A stretch of 64,000 nt of DNA from Antilocapra americana (Eukaryota; Chordata; Mammalia; Artiodactyla; Antilocapridae), in NCBI GenBank assembly GCA_007570785.1, contig ML660211.1, positions 5,058,463-5,122,462 on the forward strand. Reading direction: 5' to 3'. The translations under genes were made by a program, and so were the position numbers. Below are positions 46,240 through 57,852 of the stretch, piece by piece. Position 1 is the first letter of the stretch, and every line of letters begins with the position of its first letter. Under the pieces are notes generated by a model. It saw only the letters and a list, made by a program, of their open reading frames with translations, did no database searches and was not told the DNA's origin.

Positions 46240-46710
46240 AATTAGCTAATGTGCATTGAGCACAAATTCTGAGTCAAACGTTAAGTGCTTTACCTGGTTT
46301 TGCTAATTTAATACATTGTTACAAGTTAATGTTATTACCCTCAAATTAAGAAAGTTGAAATTTATATTATCTAAATAATTTGCCCAATGGCAGCTCAGAT
46401 ATTAAAGAATCCACCTGCAATGCAGGAGCTCTGGGTTCGATCCCTGGGTTAGGAAGATCTCCTGGAGAAGGGAATAGCAACCCACTCTAGTATTCTTGCC
46501 TGGATAATCCCATGGACAGAGGAGCCTGGCTGGCTATGGTTCATGGAGTTTCCAAGAGTCAGACATGATTGAGCGACTAAACATACACAGTACTCAACTA
46601 GTATCGATGACTTTATTCAATAAGTCATGATAGATTTGGGGCTCAAAGTCAGGCAATGTGGCTACAGAATTTGGGTTCTTGATCCCTACAGTACTATGGT
46701 GCTTCCAAAA
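46240..46710 (+). mobile_element. MIR SINE interrupted by a Bov-tA
   Basis: The left part (gtgcattgagcacaaattct, acgttaagtgctttacctgg, aatttgcccaatgg) follows the MIR consensus to the 'ttgcccaagg' block. The right part (tcaaagtcaggcaatgtggc) continues it after 46599. The Bov-tA between inserted into it. Confidence 0.68.
46387..46598 (+). mobile_element. Bov-tA SINE
   Basis: A plus-strand Bov-tA whose first few head bases are missing or diverged: gcaatgcaggagctctgggt, tcgatccctgggttaggaag, agtattcttgcctggataat, gagtcagacatgattgagcg. Confidence 0.93.
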
Positions 46711-47267
46711 TTTGCCATGTTTACTAAAATAAGGCTCCCAACTCTTGTTCATCCTTTTTGCTAAGGAGTGTGAGAGTATACTGAATCAATGCAAAGGCAT
46801 TAAGTTATGAAATGGAATCCTCAGAAAATAAGAAATGTTTTGGAGGATTGAAAATATAATCATTAAGTTTAATACTAAAAGAAAGGCAGTAAACTGTTAG
46901 ATAAAACTGAATAGGTTTATTAGAAGAAAATCTTAAGAAACTGACTCATAATAGCAGATAACTAATGAGCAGACGTAATGTATAGGGGGAAAAGAAAGGT
47001 GCTGGAAGAACATGGAGGATACATTTTATGCCCATAAGGAGAAAACTGATAGCTGTTTGAGAAGACAGAGAGAGAGAGAGAGAGAACTTTCCTTGTAAGT
47101 CCTGAAATTGAATTTAACAATGACAGCGCACCAAGCAAGATGGATAAAAAAGGATGGTGCTGGGTGGTGATTTCTGAGTTAATGGCAGCCATTTTTAGCT
47201 AATTCATTTCAGTTCTTCATAGTTTAGCAAGGAGTTTCAAAATTGGACACATTTTAAGAGCCAACCT
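46711..47267. other. Unannotated DNA with a GA tract
   Basis: No gene is seen. A (GA)n tract lies at about 47065-47086. The 76-codon minus frame through it is low complexity in part. Confidence 0.42.
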
Positions 47268-47277
47268 ATCACATGCA

Positions 47278-47490
47278 CTTCCCTGGTGGCTCAGACAGCA
47301 AAAGCGTCTGCCTATAATGCGGGAGACCCGGGTTAGATTCCTGGATCAGTAAGATTCCCTGGAGAAGGAAATGACACCCCACTCCAGTACTCTTGCCTGG
47401 GAAATCCCATGGACAGAGGAGCCTGGTGGGCTACAGTCCATGGGGTCGTGAAGAGTTGGACACGACTGAGCAACTTCAGTTTTCGCTTTC
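47278..47490 (+). mobile_element. Bov-tA SINE with exact TSD
   Basis: The head cttccctggtggctcagac and body (cactccagtactcttgcctg, gaagagttggacacgactga) end in tcagttttcgctttc. The 10-bp sequence atcacatgca is exact at 47268-47277 and 47491-47500. Confidence 0.96.
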
Positions 47491-47500
47491 ATCACATGCA

Positions 47501-47939
47501 AAGAGGGACAAAGGTGTCTACTTGGTCATATTCACTTCACATGCTATCTCCAAGGATGACAACTATGGCATCTGGCTATCACAGATCAAGGCATCTTCAT
47601 CTCTGGATGAAGTACCTAAGGGCAGACAGAACTATTGGCTTTTTTTGGATCACAGTTTAGTTTCTTAAATTCCTATTCCTTTCCTCCAAGAGGATAAATG
47701 CACCTTGTCAGGATCCCAAATATTAATAGTTTATCAATATTAAAGCCATAGACAGCAAGCCAATCTGTAACCACAAGAAGGGAGCCTACTCCTAGCTTAC
47801 CTTTTTATCCAAGACCATGACAGCAAAAGAGTTTTCATTTTTATTCACTAAAAATGTAACCAAGAGAGGGTAGGATGAATAGAGAAAGTAGCAAAAACAT
47901 ATATACACTTTCTGATCTGTAGGCTCTCTGTGATGACCT
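47501..47939. other. Unannotated DNA
   Basis: No gene or named repeat is recognised. Frames running in from the left begin inside the SINE. Confidence 0.42.
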
Positions 47940-48110
47940 AGAAGGGTAAGATGGGAGAGGGGGGAGGGAGGCTCAAGAAGGAGAGGATATATAGATATAA
48001 TTATATATAATTATGGCTGATTCACATTGTTGTTATATGGCAGAAGGCAGCCCAACACTGTAATGCAATTATCCTACAATTAAAAAACTAAAAATAAAGA
48101 AAATTTAGTC
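47940..48110 (+). mobile_element. L1 3'-end fragment
   Basis: A gggagaggggggagggagg patch followed by ctgattcacattgttgttat, atggcagaaggcagcccaac and actgtaatgcaattatcct with an A-rich end is the terminal part of an artiodactyl L1 3' UTR, plus strand. Confidence 0.78.
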
Positions 48111-48435
48111 AAGTGTGCATGAAAAAAAAATTCAGTGTGCAGTGCCAGAATACTTAACTATGGAAGATCTTTCCTCTTTATGAGGAATAAGAATGACACG
48201 GATATTTTAGATTTTGTCAGGTGATCTACTATATAAGAAAAAAACAGAAAGATATTGCATTATGCAGTGACTCATTGCTAAGGATTTTTTTCTCAGCCTC
48301 AGATATTATAATCTCCAAGCATTTCTCCTAAAAACATTATTTATTAAATCAAGATATTGAAAGAAAAGTTAACATAAGAATATTTACAAACTTTTTTTTT
48401 TCTCTGAAGTTCAAATATTTATCCTTGTTAGATTT
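48111..48435. other. Unannotated AT-rich DNA
   Basis: Nothing assignable. It includes a T run near 48393. Confidence 0.45.
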
Positions 48436-49580
48436 AAGAGCAAGCAATGAATGCCAGTATCCAATGGATCATTGAAAAAGCAAGAGAGTTCCAGAAAAAC
48501 ATCTGCTTCTGCTTTATTGACTATGCCAAAGCCTTTGACTGTGTGGATCACAATAAACTGTGGAAAATTCTGAAAGAGATGCAAATCCCAGACCACCTGA
48601 CCTGCCTCTTGAGAAACCTGTATGCAGGTCAGGAAGCAACAGTTAGAACTGGACACAGAACAACAGCCTGGTTGCAAATAGGAAAAAGAGTACATCAAGG
48701 CTGTATATTGTCAGCCTGCTTATTTAACAAATATGCATCATGAGAAACGCTGGGCTGGATGAAGCACAAGCTGGAATCAAGATTCCTGGGAGAAATATCA
48801 TTAACCTCAGATATGCAGATGACACCACCCTTATGGCAGAAAGTGAAGAACTAAAGGGCCTCTTGATGAAACTGAAAGCAGACAGTGAAAAAATCAGCTT
48901 AAAACTCAACGTTCAGAAAACTAAGATCATGGCATCTGGTCCCATCATTTCATGGGAAATAGATGGATAAACAGTGGCTGACTTTATCTTTTTGGGTTCC
49001 AAAATCACTGCAGATGGTGATTGCAGCCATGAAATTAAAAGACACTTGTTCCTTGGAAGAAAAGCTATGACCAACCTAAACAGCACATAAAAAGCAGAGA
49101 CATTACTTTACCAACAAAGGTCCATCTAGTCAAAGCTATGGTTTTTCCAGTAGTCATGTATGGATGTGAGAGTTGGACTATAAAGAAAGCTGAGTGCCAA
49201 AGAATTGATGCTTTTGAACTGTGGTGTTGGAGAAGACTCTTGAGAGTCCCTTGGACTGCAAGGAGATCCAACCAGTGCATCCTAAAGAAGATCAGTCCTA
49301 AATATTCAGTGGAAAGACTGATGCTGAAGCTGAAACTCCAATACTTTGGCCTCCTGATGGGAAGAACTGACTCAGTGGAAAAGACCCTAATGCTGGGAAA
49401 GACTGAATGCAAGAGAAGAAGGGGATGATAGAGGATTCTCATTGGATGTCATCACCAACTCAATGGACATGAATTTGAGCACGCTCTGGGAGTTGGTGGT
49501 GGACAGGGAAGCCTGGCATGCTGCAGTCCATGGGGTCACAAAGAGTCAGATACGACTGCGTGACTGAACTGACTGACTGG
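48436..49580 (+). mobile_element. BovB LINE with most of the reverse transcriptase, 1.15 kb
   Basis: It starts just upstream of RT motif A and runs to the BovB 3' terminus. The first frame (48447-48743) carries motif A (FCFIDYAKAFDCVDHNKLW, first catalytic aspartate codon at 48519-48521) and motif B as HQGCILSACLFN, where the family has LSP. A short deletion near 48735 shifts the frame. A second frame (48740-48970) carries motif C with the catalytic YADD (LRYADDTTLMAESEE). A stop at 48968-48970 and later shifts follow, then a third frame (49138-49428) with YGCESWTIKKAE and RIDAFELWCWRRLL. No complete ORF remains, and the endonuclease domain is missing through 5' truncation. Confidence 0.96.
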
Positions 49581-50165
49581 TCAAGTCAGGTTTTTTGAAT
49601 TAGCAAAATTAAAAAAAAATATTTTAGCTAATTTTTTAAATTAGCAAAAATAGACATATTAATATTTAAAGGAAGGTATGGTTATTAGTTATAGGTGGCA
49701 TGGTTATTTATTTGGAAACCTCCCTAGAATCAACTAGAGCAGAAAACAATACCTAAACCACCTTAAGAAAAGTTTGTTACTATAAAATAAGTAAATAAAT
49801 AATCATTAGTAGTAGTAGCCACCTACTAAATGAGCAAAACCAGTAGCAAAATATAATAGCAGACTACATTCACAAGAATGTCGAATTATATAACTAAGGA
49901 AATAAACTAAAACAAAACTGTTTAATGGAAATTATGAGTAAATGAAGAGCTTAGTCATGTTTCTGAATGGAGTAAAATCTTAGAAATATATTTCCTCCCT
50001 CAAATTAATGTTATGCAATATAAATCATATTAATCAAAATTTACCTGGAAAAAGCAAGTAAGGGAAAATGGAAAATTATATTTTAAATGAGGGGAGGATA
50101 ATGAGAGTAGAAAGCATCATTAGATATTAATATCTATGGTAAAAAAACAATAGGATAGTGCTTTA
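49581..50165. other. Unannotated AT-rich DNA
   Basis: No gene or named repeat is recognised. A short (AGT)n patch lies at 49808-49818. Confidence 0.42.
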
Positions 50166-50169
50166 GAAG

Positions 50170-50335
50170 TGTCCTGACTACACTGCTGGATAGCCTTGAG
50201 CAATTTATTTCTTTTTGTTTCATTTTTTCCTACCTGTAATGTGTGAATAATGAGAGTACTTACCTTGTAGAAGTATCATGAGAATTAAACTGGCTTATTT
50301 ATATAAGTCTCAGCATTTATTAAACACTCAAAAGT
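50170..50335 (+). mobile_element. MIR SINE remnant
   Basis: The order gatagccttgagcaatttat, cctacctgtaatgtgtgaat, atgagagtacttaccttgta and agaattaaactgg matches the MIR core and 3' half in the plus orientation. Confidence 0.68.
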
Positions 50336-50889
50336 TATCACATTGATAATGGTACTAACTTTAATGATGATGCTACAGTAATTAAATAGCAAAGAAAATA
50401 CTGTAAAGTCTAGGAATATACTTAAGTATATGTCACAATTTCATATATGGTTATAGCAATACAGAGGATGTATCCAGGAGAGAGCATACAAACATACCTA
50501 TTGTAAGGTTAGATTAATATCTTGATCTTAAAAAAAAGTTTAGAGTGAGAGACTTATTAGGTCACTTCTAAATCATCTAATAGAGTTAATTATTTTAAGT
50601 GAAATTTCTCAAGTGAAAAGTTTTAAATGAAATTCTTACTTGACTGGAAAAAACTGTTTTAAATCCCTTAAATATTGAAGAAGGAAAATTTAAAAATTAA
50701 TGTTACTTAGATCTTATAATCACTTATTCGTTTATTCAGCAAATATTTAATGCCATTTATGGGCACAAAAGGTACATGAGCTTCCAAAATACATTTATTT
50801 GCTTATTTATTTTCAAGAAACTTGAAGTTACTATTTTAGTGCAGTATAGAAGACAATAAACAGGCAAATTATATGTTATACTACATAAA

Positions 50890-51068
50890 CTGAAGGATAA
50901 ATATCATATGATCTTCCAATAGATGTGGAAAAAAATATGACAAAATTGAGTTTGACCGTAAAAGAATGTTGAATTTTGTCAAATGTTTTTTTTCACAGCT
51001 ATTGGAATGATCACATGATTTTTATCCTTCAATTTGTCAATGTAATTTAATGTTTGATTGATTTGCAT
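50890..51068 (-). mobile_element. Ancient L1 ORF2 fragment
   Basis: The sequence gttgaattttgtcaaatg, agctattggaatgatcacatg and tttttatccttcaatttgtc is the reverse complement of an internal ORF2 block of old mammalian L1. The match stops at about 51068. Confidence 0.68.
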
Positions 51069-51069
51069 T

Positions 51070-51580
51070 GCAGGAATATCTTCTACAAGGGGAGGGTAGC
51101 AGTTGGCACCCAGATGCATGCAAATTAGAAGCCATACTCTCAGATAGTGGATATAAAACATTCAGTAAAATCCCTTCCAGAAAAGACTGAGCAATTGGTC
51201 CAGAGCCTGCTGTCTCTGCACCGAGCCCTGGGGACATAGCTCCAGTGAGGGCTTCTACACTCAGGAACAGCTGCTTCTTTGTGTACTACATTCCTGTGGA
51301 ACTCATAAGCAAGCCCTGTTGCCTTTCAGAGCTAGGTGACCTGGGAGCCCATCTCTCGGTTGGGGGCTGAAAGACTGGACCTCTGAGTAATCCGTTGGTG
51401 AACCAGTTTCCCTTTTTTTAGACGTTGGGGTGCTTCACATTTCTGTCATCCTGCTTTCTTTGCTTTATTACCTGTTAAGGATTAATTAAATTGAACCGAG
51501 TGGATATAACATCTCGAGGGATAGCAATCCCAGGGTGCTACGTGTAGTCTGACATGGAGCTGAGAGTCTTGCTGTGCTTC
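51070..51580. other. GC-richer block, possible solo LTR
   Basis: Directly after the L1 match ends, base composition rises sharply. The block contains a TATA-like ggatataaaacattc at 51150, gagccctggggacatagctc, gcaagccctgttgcctttca and ctgggagcccatctctcggt, resembling the U3-R-U5 style of an LTR. No TG/CA termini or TSD were confirmed, so the assignment is open. Confidence 0.38.
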
Positions 51581-52910
51581 AACAATCAACCATCTTTATA
51601 AAGATGACCAGACAAACCTATAGGCTCACAGTCTTCCATCCTGTAGCTGTATGTTGATGTATAATTCTGAGAGATTCAAAAATATTTTCAATTTTTTATT
51701 ATATTTGTTTTAAACAAGGGAATGAATTTTCCATCCTTTTTTTGCTCTCTATTCTTTGTTCAGAAGCCATAGATCTCTCAAGCCAAAATACTAAAGCTCC
51801 AAAAGGAAAAATAAAATGCCAGACTTCGAGAAAATGTTTTTGATAATAGTCATTCAGGCTTATTTCCAGTCTTTCCTTTTATCTTAGATCCCTTTAATAT
51901 ACCATGGTTAATCTGATTTTTTTCTTATAAAATTATTCCTGAGATCAAAAGTGAGCATCTTAATTGTTAAATTGTCTCAAGAAAAGTTCAGCTCAATATT
52001 TTTAAATTTCCATTTTTAAGTTACATTTTCCTAAGTACAAAAATATTTTTGACATGTTGTTTAACAGTGTTAAAACTAAAAACCAAAATCCGCTCAAATA
52101 TGTATTCAAGGTCATTGAACTTTTTCAGATGGCATCTTCCAGGAAAGCAGATATTTTTTGGATTCTATCATTTGTTTCCCAAAGCCAACTATATAAAGTT
52201 AAAATATTTCTTAACTCTGTTCTTAGCTCCAATCATGTTTAAATTCTTAGTTTTCTGGTTTCTGACTTGAATGCTACGAAATATTTTCTTGCCCTCACAA
52301 CAAATTATGTTCAGTATCATTTCAGATTCAAATTTGTTACTCATGCATCATGTTCTGTGAAGTGTATGCTCAAATATGTTGTTTATTTTCATCAAGCATT
52401 TTATTTTCTCATTATTGAATTGTAACAGTTTTTTGTATTTCTGATATTTATTTTTTCAGGTATAGGAATCACAAATATAGTCGCCCGGCATCTGTCTTGC
52501 TATTTCATTTTCTTAATGGTGTCCTTAGAAGAGTGGATTTTTAAATTTTGCTAAAATTTAATTTATCAATCATTTTAATCTGTAGTTAGCTATTTTGAAT
52601 TGTAAAAAATCTTTGTCAAACAAAAGGATGAAAAATTGTTCTTCAAAGTTTTCTTCTGGGAAAAGAGTCTTTTTATATTTTATATTTGATCTTTCCTTTT
52701 TATACTTGCTTTTTATATTTATTTCTTACATTTTTAAGCTTACAGATGTACATTTTTTCATGATTGATACTCAATTCAATCCTCCCATTAACTCTTTGAA
52801 ATATACAAGTCAGGATTTATTATTCTGTCTTACAGACAGGGAAAATGAAGATTAAAATATCAAATAATGTTCAGAAGATTATATAGTTAGGGAATGGTGG
52901 TAATATTTCT
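51581..52910. other. Unannotated AT-rich DNA
   Basis: Short frames at 52049-52270 and 52595-52855 are AT-driven, with no splice context. No named repeat is recognised. Confidence 0.42.
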
Positions 52911-52921
52911 AGAATAGCCTT

Positions 52922-53049
52922 GCATGTGCTAAGTCACTTCAGTCATGTCTGACTCCTCGTGACCCTGTGGACTGCAGCCCACCAGGCTCCTGTGTCCATG
53001 GGGATTCTCCAGGCAAGGATGCAAAAGTGAGTTGCCATTTCCTTCTCCA
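52922..53049 (-). mobile_element. BOV-A monomer with exact TSD
   Basis: A single BOV-A body without a tRNA head: ctaagtcacttcagtcatgt, gtggactgcagcccaccagg, gagttgccatttccttctcc. The 11-bp agaatagcctt at 52911-52921 and 53050-53060 brackets it. Confidence 0.95.
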
Positions 53050-53060
53050 AGAATAGCCTT

Positions 53061-54355
53061 AGTCTAGTGTAATTTTCTCCACAATTCAAATCATCTCCAA
53101 ATTCTAGTCTAAATCAAAAGTGTGTGCATTTAAATTCCAGGCATAAAATCATCTTTTTTTTTACTGGAAAATCACCAAGAGGTCTAGCAATTTAGTATAG
53201 ATAAAGAAATGTGTTTTTTTTTTTGATGCAAGAAATATCAACTCTATAAAATATAGCAATATCTTAATAGCAAATTTGCACAGGAGACACAAACCAATTG
53301 ACACTTGATATTTTCGTTTGTAAAATAAATTAGTTACAGTATGGAAGAGTTGATGCATTTAAAATTAAGAGACCTGGGAAGAGCTGGCCTCACTTAAAGC
53401 GACATGGCATTAAAATGCTAAAGCGAAGGAATCCTTTCAAGAATATTTAAAAGAGAGCCAGTGTATCATTCTGCACCTGTTGTTAAGAGGAGATACAACT
53501 GCTCAAGATCCAGATTGAATTGGCTTCAAAGGTTTTGAAGAATAGCCTCTCTGTTTCTAAGTTTTTCACTTCTTGTGAATAGAGATGTGTATTTTGCGAG
53601 GGGAGAGTGGAGGACTATAGGGGCATTCTCAGCAGGAGGCACCTGTGAATCTTGGCAAACTTAAGGGTTTTAAGCTGCTGGTATGAATAGCTTTCCAGTA
53701 TGTGGGGAAAGAGGCAAGCAGGACCTTCTGATGAATGAATCTACGGAATGTTAGTTTTGTGATCACTGAATTATGTGCCTAACTCAACATTGAAGTGTTG
53801 TTTTGAAATACAGTTCATGTTATCTCACCAAGTTTGAAAACATACCCTATGGCTTTAATTTCCACATTTCAGTCTGTAGATGATTTGTTGTGATGTTGAG
53901 AAGACATCAAAAATTAAATTATGTCTGGCTCTAAAATCTCTGATTTTAGTAAATAAAACAAAATTTTTAAATCTAAAATTAACTTTTCTATCTATGGTAA
54001 AGTCCATAGTTAATAATAGGATTATATGCCTAAATATATTCCTATTTCAGGCACATTTTTATACAATGTGGTTAAGTAAATAGACATCCTAGATAAATTA
54101 CTTTTTCATAGCAGATGACCCCATGGTCACCAATAAATATATAATATTGATGATAGTATCATATAGAGTAGTAGGTTTTGTAATTTTTAATCTATAGAAG
54201 AGTCTTTATTTTAGACTAATATAATATATGTGTTTTAAAGTACAAACCAATATGGTTTTGAACCGTAGTGAAAATGTGTGTTGGGGTTACATCAATACAA
54301 ACAACATTTGAGAGAAATAAAAGTGGAGAAATGCTTAGGACCATGTAGAACAAAC
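53061..54355. other. Unannotated DNA
   Basis: A less AT-rich patch at about 53360-53720 is unassigned. No gene or splice-bounded frame is seen. Confidence 0.4.
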
Positions 54356-54359
54356 TGCA

Positions 54360-54690
54360 AAAACTCGTTAGCCCAGCTTGGATGTTCTTTTCTTAATGTC
54401 TTTGTTTGTTCTTATTTACTTGATAAATTTCTTCATATCTTTCGAGACTTGCTTGAAATATGCCTCCCTTTCCTGAAAGCGTTTCTTAACCAACTTTCTC
54501 TCCAACAAGTTAAAAATTGCCTTTCTATGCTCTCCATTCCTCAGTTAAGACTTATGACATTTTCATTATATTTATTTGCTTCTGTGTCTGTCTTTCCAAT
54601 TGATAGTGAGCCCTTCGGAGACAAGGATTGAGTTTTATTTATGGTGTAGCCCTTCTGTTTGACATCAGGAACTCTGAATACACAGTTACA
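54360..54690 (+). mobile_element. L2 LINE 3' end
   Basis: The order tatgcctccctttcctgaaa, ttatatttatttgcttctgt, gtctgtctttcc, tagtgagcccttcggagac and aaggattgagttttatttat follows the L2 3' end in the plus orientation. The 117-codon frame at 54278-54631 lies in this remnant. Confidence 0.62.
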
Positions 54691-55106
54691 ATAAATATAA
54701 GATTGGGTACAAAAAAAGATAACTAACATCATTGCCTGGTGAAAACCTTAACCACGCGGACTTAATTCCTGTGCTATATGATTACAGACTGGGCTTAGCT
54801 GAATTCTAGATCTTACTTAGCAACTAGTATATTATCTCACTTTTTTTTTCCAGTGACTTGAAAATGTTTTCTATTTTCCCCAAGCTGCCTCCTCATCTTT
54901 CCTCTTTCCTGTAAGAAGATTTTGTTATGATTTTCTTAATGTTTAAATTATAAATAAAATGAGACACAGCATGACTTTGATAGTCACATCCTCAGATATG
55001 AAATAAAGGGGTATCAATCACCTTTTCCTATGATGCAGTCTTTTGTCATTGCTCCAACTCTTTTATGGAATGCAGAAATTTAATGCAAGCATGGTAAGGG
55101 AGCTTT
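54691..55106. other. Unannotated AT-rich DNA
   Basis: No gene or named repeat is recognised. Confidence 0.42.
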
Positions 55107-55116
55107 TTCCTAATCT

Positions 55117-55358
55117 TTTTTTTTTTTAATTTTCTTTACTTTATTGTGTTGGTTTTGCCATACAGTGACATGAAACCACCATGGGTTTACATATGCTCCC
55201 CCTCCAGAACCCACCTCTCTCCTCCCTCCCGATTCCCTACCCCTGGGACATCTTGGTGCACCAGCCCCGAGCATCAGCCCTGGGCTGGCGATTGATTTCA
55301 CATGTGATAATTAACATGTTTCAATGCCATTCTCCCATCTCATCCCACCCTTGCCCTC
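55117..55358 (-). mobile_element. Young L1 3' UTR fragment with TSD
   Basis: A T run at the left (A-tail on the minus strand) is followed by the reverse complement of the ruminant L1 3' UTR (atgaaaccaccatgggttt, ccctccagaacccacctctc, ccgagcatcagccctgggct). The 10-bp ttcctaatct at 55107-55116 and 55359-55368 marks the target-site duplication. Confidence 0.92.
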
Positions 55359-55427
55359 TTCCTAATCTAACAGTCAACTTCGGTCTGTGTTTTCATTGCA
55401 TTCAGTTATCAGATCATCTCCTTAGGG

Positions 55428-55947
55428 TTTTTTTTTTTTTTTCCTTCTCCTTCACCCTTGAATTGACTCTAACTAAACCTAACAGGGATTTACCAAGTCC
55501 CGCTGGGATATGAATGTCCTCTTTGTGGAACTCCAGCTTTGTCTATCTCTGTTGCCCTCTTAGAGGTGTATGTGATTTAGCCTTAGGCTGTGGTTGACAA
55601 ATAAATGCATTCCCCTCTGCATCTTTCTCATCTCTACGTTCAAGTCTTTCAGGTGTTTTGACCTCCCTCTGATCCTTTGAACCCAAGGAAAGAATTGGGT
55701 GTTCTGCCAATCTTTCTGGGGATCATCTTTCGCTGCGTTGCCACTCTCTGTAAGATTGCACGCAGCCGATTTCTGCAAGCATGCTCCTGGACTACTGGCT
55801 CCCTTTGCTCTGATCTCCAGGCCTACAGGTCCCCCACTAATGCCACCTCTACTCTGCCTCGACACAGGGGACAGAGCATGACAAGTGACCAACATATGAC
55901 CTCTGGGTTTCCTTCCAATTTCCTTCCTTGAGATGGGTGACCAAATC
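55428..55947 (-). other. Non-L1 sequence with its own A-tail next to an L1 3' end
   Basis: On the minus strand this 500-bp segment begins exactly where a short L1 3' UTR ends (55948) and finishes in a 15-base A-tail (T run at 55428-55442). It is GC-balanced and open for 129 codons on the minus strand (55949-55560), but the start codon lies at the L1 junction and no domain is recognised. The arrangement fits downstream DNA carried along by L1 read-through (3' transduction), or an unrelated retrocopy. Confidence 0.45.
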
Positions 55948-56013
55948 ATTTTCTTTACTTTATTGTGTTGGTTCTGCCATACAATGACATGAAATCGCCA
56001 TGGGTTTACATAT
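55948..56013 (-). mobile_element. Short L1 3' UTR fragment lacking its own A-tail
   Basis: The sequence attttctttactttattgtg, gttctgccatacaatgacat and atcgccatgggtttacatat is the terminal 65 bp of the ruminant L1 3' UTR on the minus strand. The A-tail expected at its left edge is replaced by the sequence described in the previous entry. Confidence 0.88.
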
Positions 56014-57063
56014 ATCCCGCTACTTCTTGCTCAACATTTGAAATGAAAATTCAATAATCTGATTATTGGGCTCTTAATTTATGCTATAACTTCTACTTTG
56101 CTTCATTCATGTGGTTAGCTGTTCATTGGGAGAAAGTATAAAATTAATTAGGGAAGAGTATTACCTACTCATCGAGGTATCATGATGGTTTAGGAAAGCT
56201 CAATTGTATTGAGTATTTACTATATCTGAGTCATTTACAAGCATTTGAGTATAAGATACATTTATTTGGAGCCAATTTAAATGATTTTAAAATATTTAAT
56301 AAAAGCCTGATATATAGTATGTGCTCAGTAATCGATGACCATAGTTATCCCATACACACTTTGTTCACAGTTTTCCTAGTATTAAATTTGCTTCTTACAA
56401 GTGTCTTGAACAAGTATTTTAAAATTTGTTTATGGGTAAAAATTGAGATAGCAATAATTATTCTCCTCAAACTACAGGAGTCATGTAGATTATATGAAAA
56501 ATGTGTGTGTATATAAAAATGAATGAAATGATGAATAGAGCAAAATTAGAAAATATGCTGAAATTGTAACCTCATGTTAATTAAAATTTCAATGATAACA
56601 ATAATGTATTATTCCAGAGAGTTAAATATTTTGATGAATGAGATCGTTCACAGAGGGAGGGCAGGCAAAACATTAGAAGTGTATCCTAGTAATATGTTAA
56701 AGACTGTAGCTAGTGTCTTGCCAATGCAAATGGAAAAGAAGGAATCCATCTGACATGAACTGAGTTGACAAGCTATGGTGGCTGTATATATGTTCAAAAG
56801 AGATGATTTTTGTCAAGCAATTCTTGTTGGACTTTTGAGTACACTGTTAATTAAGTCAAGTTTTTCAGAACTTTTCAGTCAGATAAATAGAATTGATTTT
56901 TTTTTAAGTTAAACAAAAGTTAAAGGGAATGAAAAAAATAAAAGTAATATAACATTCTGGATATTTCAGATAATAATATTATTTTAATAAAATTTCATTA
57001 GAGTAGGATTTCTATCTTAGAATTATAGAAGGATTTCTATCTTAGATTTTTTTTTTTACCATT
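56014..57063. other. Unannotated AT-rich DNA, possible MIR fragment
   Basis: The region at 56190-56335 has MIR-like wording (gagtatttactatatctgag, tatgtgctcagtaatcgatg). A short direct repeat (ggatttctatcttaga) occurs twice near 57007-57045. No gene is seen. Confidence 0.35.
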
Positions 57064-57078
57064 AAAAAGACAGAAACC

Positions 57079-57837
57079 AATAAATGCTGGAGAGGATGTG
57101 GAGAAAAGGGAATCCTCTTACACTGTTGGTGGGAATGCAAACTAGTACAGCCACTATGGAAAACAGTGTGGAGATTCCTTAAAAAACTGCAAATAGACCT
57201 GCCATATGACCCAGCAATCCCACTGCTGGGCATATACATCAAGGAAACCAGAATTGAAAGAGCCACGTGTACCCCGATGTTCATCATCGCATTGTTTACA
57301 ATAGCCAGGACATGGAAGCAACCTAGATGCCCGTCAACTGATGAATGGATAAGAAAGCTGTGGTACATATACACAATGGAATATTACTCAGCATTAAAAA
57401 AAAATTCATTTGAATCAGTTCTACTCAGGTGGACGGAACTGGAGCCTATTATCCAGAGTGAAGTAAGCCAGAAGGAAAAACAAAAATACAGTATACTAAT
57501 GCATATATATGGAATTTAGAAAGATGGTAACTAGAACCCTGAATGCGAGACAGCAAAAGGAACGCAGATGTATAGAACAGACACGTGGACTCTGTGGAAG
57601 AGGGCAAGGGTGGGATGATATGGGAGAATGACATTGAAACATGTTAATTACCATATGTGAAATCAATTGCCAGCCCAGGTTTGATGCTTGGGGCTGGTGC
57701 ACCGGGATGTCCCAGGGGGAGGGAGTCGGGAGGGGGGAGGGAGGGGGGTTCTGGAGGGGGAGCATGTGTAGACCCATGGCGGTTTCATGTCACTGTATGG
57801 CAAAACCAACACAATAAAGTAAAGAAAATTTAAAAAA
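57079..57837 (+). mobile_element. Young ruminant L1, 5' truncated, with 15-bp TSD
   Basis: It starts inside the ORF2 C-terminal coding sequence ([11 protein letters not shown]). The frame stays open to the natural ORF2 stop at 57519 through [14 protein letters not shown] and [16 protein letters not shown]. The 3' UTR carries the G-rich ggagggagtcgggagggggg tract and ends acaataaagtaaagaaaat plus A-tail. The 15-bp aaaaagacagaaacc at 57064-57078 is repeated at 57838-57852. The copy is well preserved and thus relatively recent, but too short to be active. Confidence 0.96.
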
Positions 57838-57852
57838 AAAAAGACAGAAACC

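Noticed and set aside
48447..48970. Reverse transcriptase as a domesticated gene or retron-like system
   Set aside because: It is a frameshifted BovB LINE segment joined to the BovB 3' end. Lesions interrupt the catalytic domain and nothing suggests conservation.
54278..54631. 117-codon plus frame as a small membrane protein
   Set aside because: The underlying DNA follows the L2 LINE 3' end, so hydrophobicity reflects its T-rich sequence.
55560..55949. 129-codon minus-strand frame as a protein
   Set aside because: The start codon falls at the junction with an L1 3' UTR, no domain is visible and no splice or promoter evidence exists. Kept only as a possible transduced segment.
57166..57519. 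117-codon frame as a gene
   Set aside because: It is the L1 ORF2 C-terminus of a 5'-truncated copy with a 15-bp TSD.
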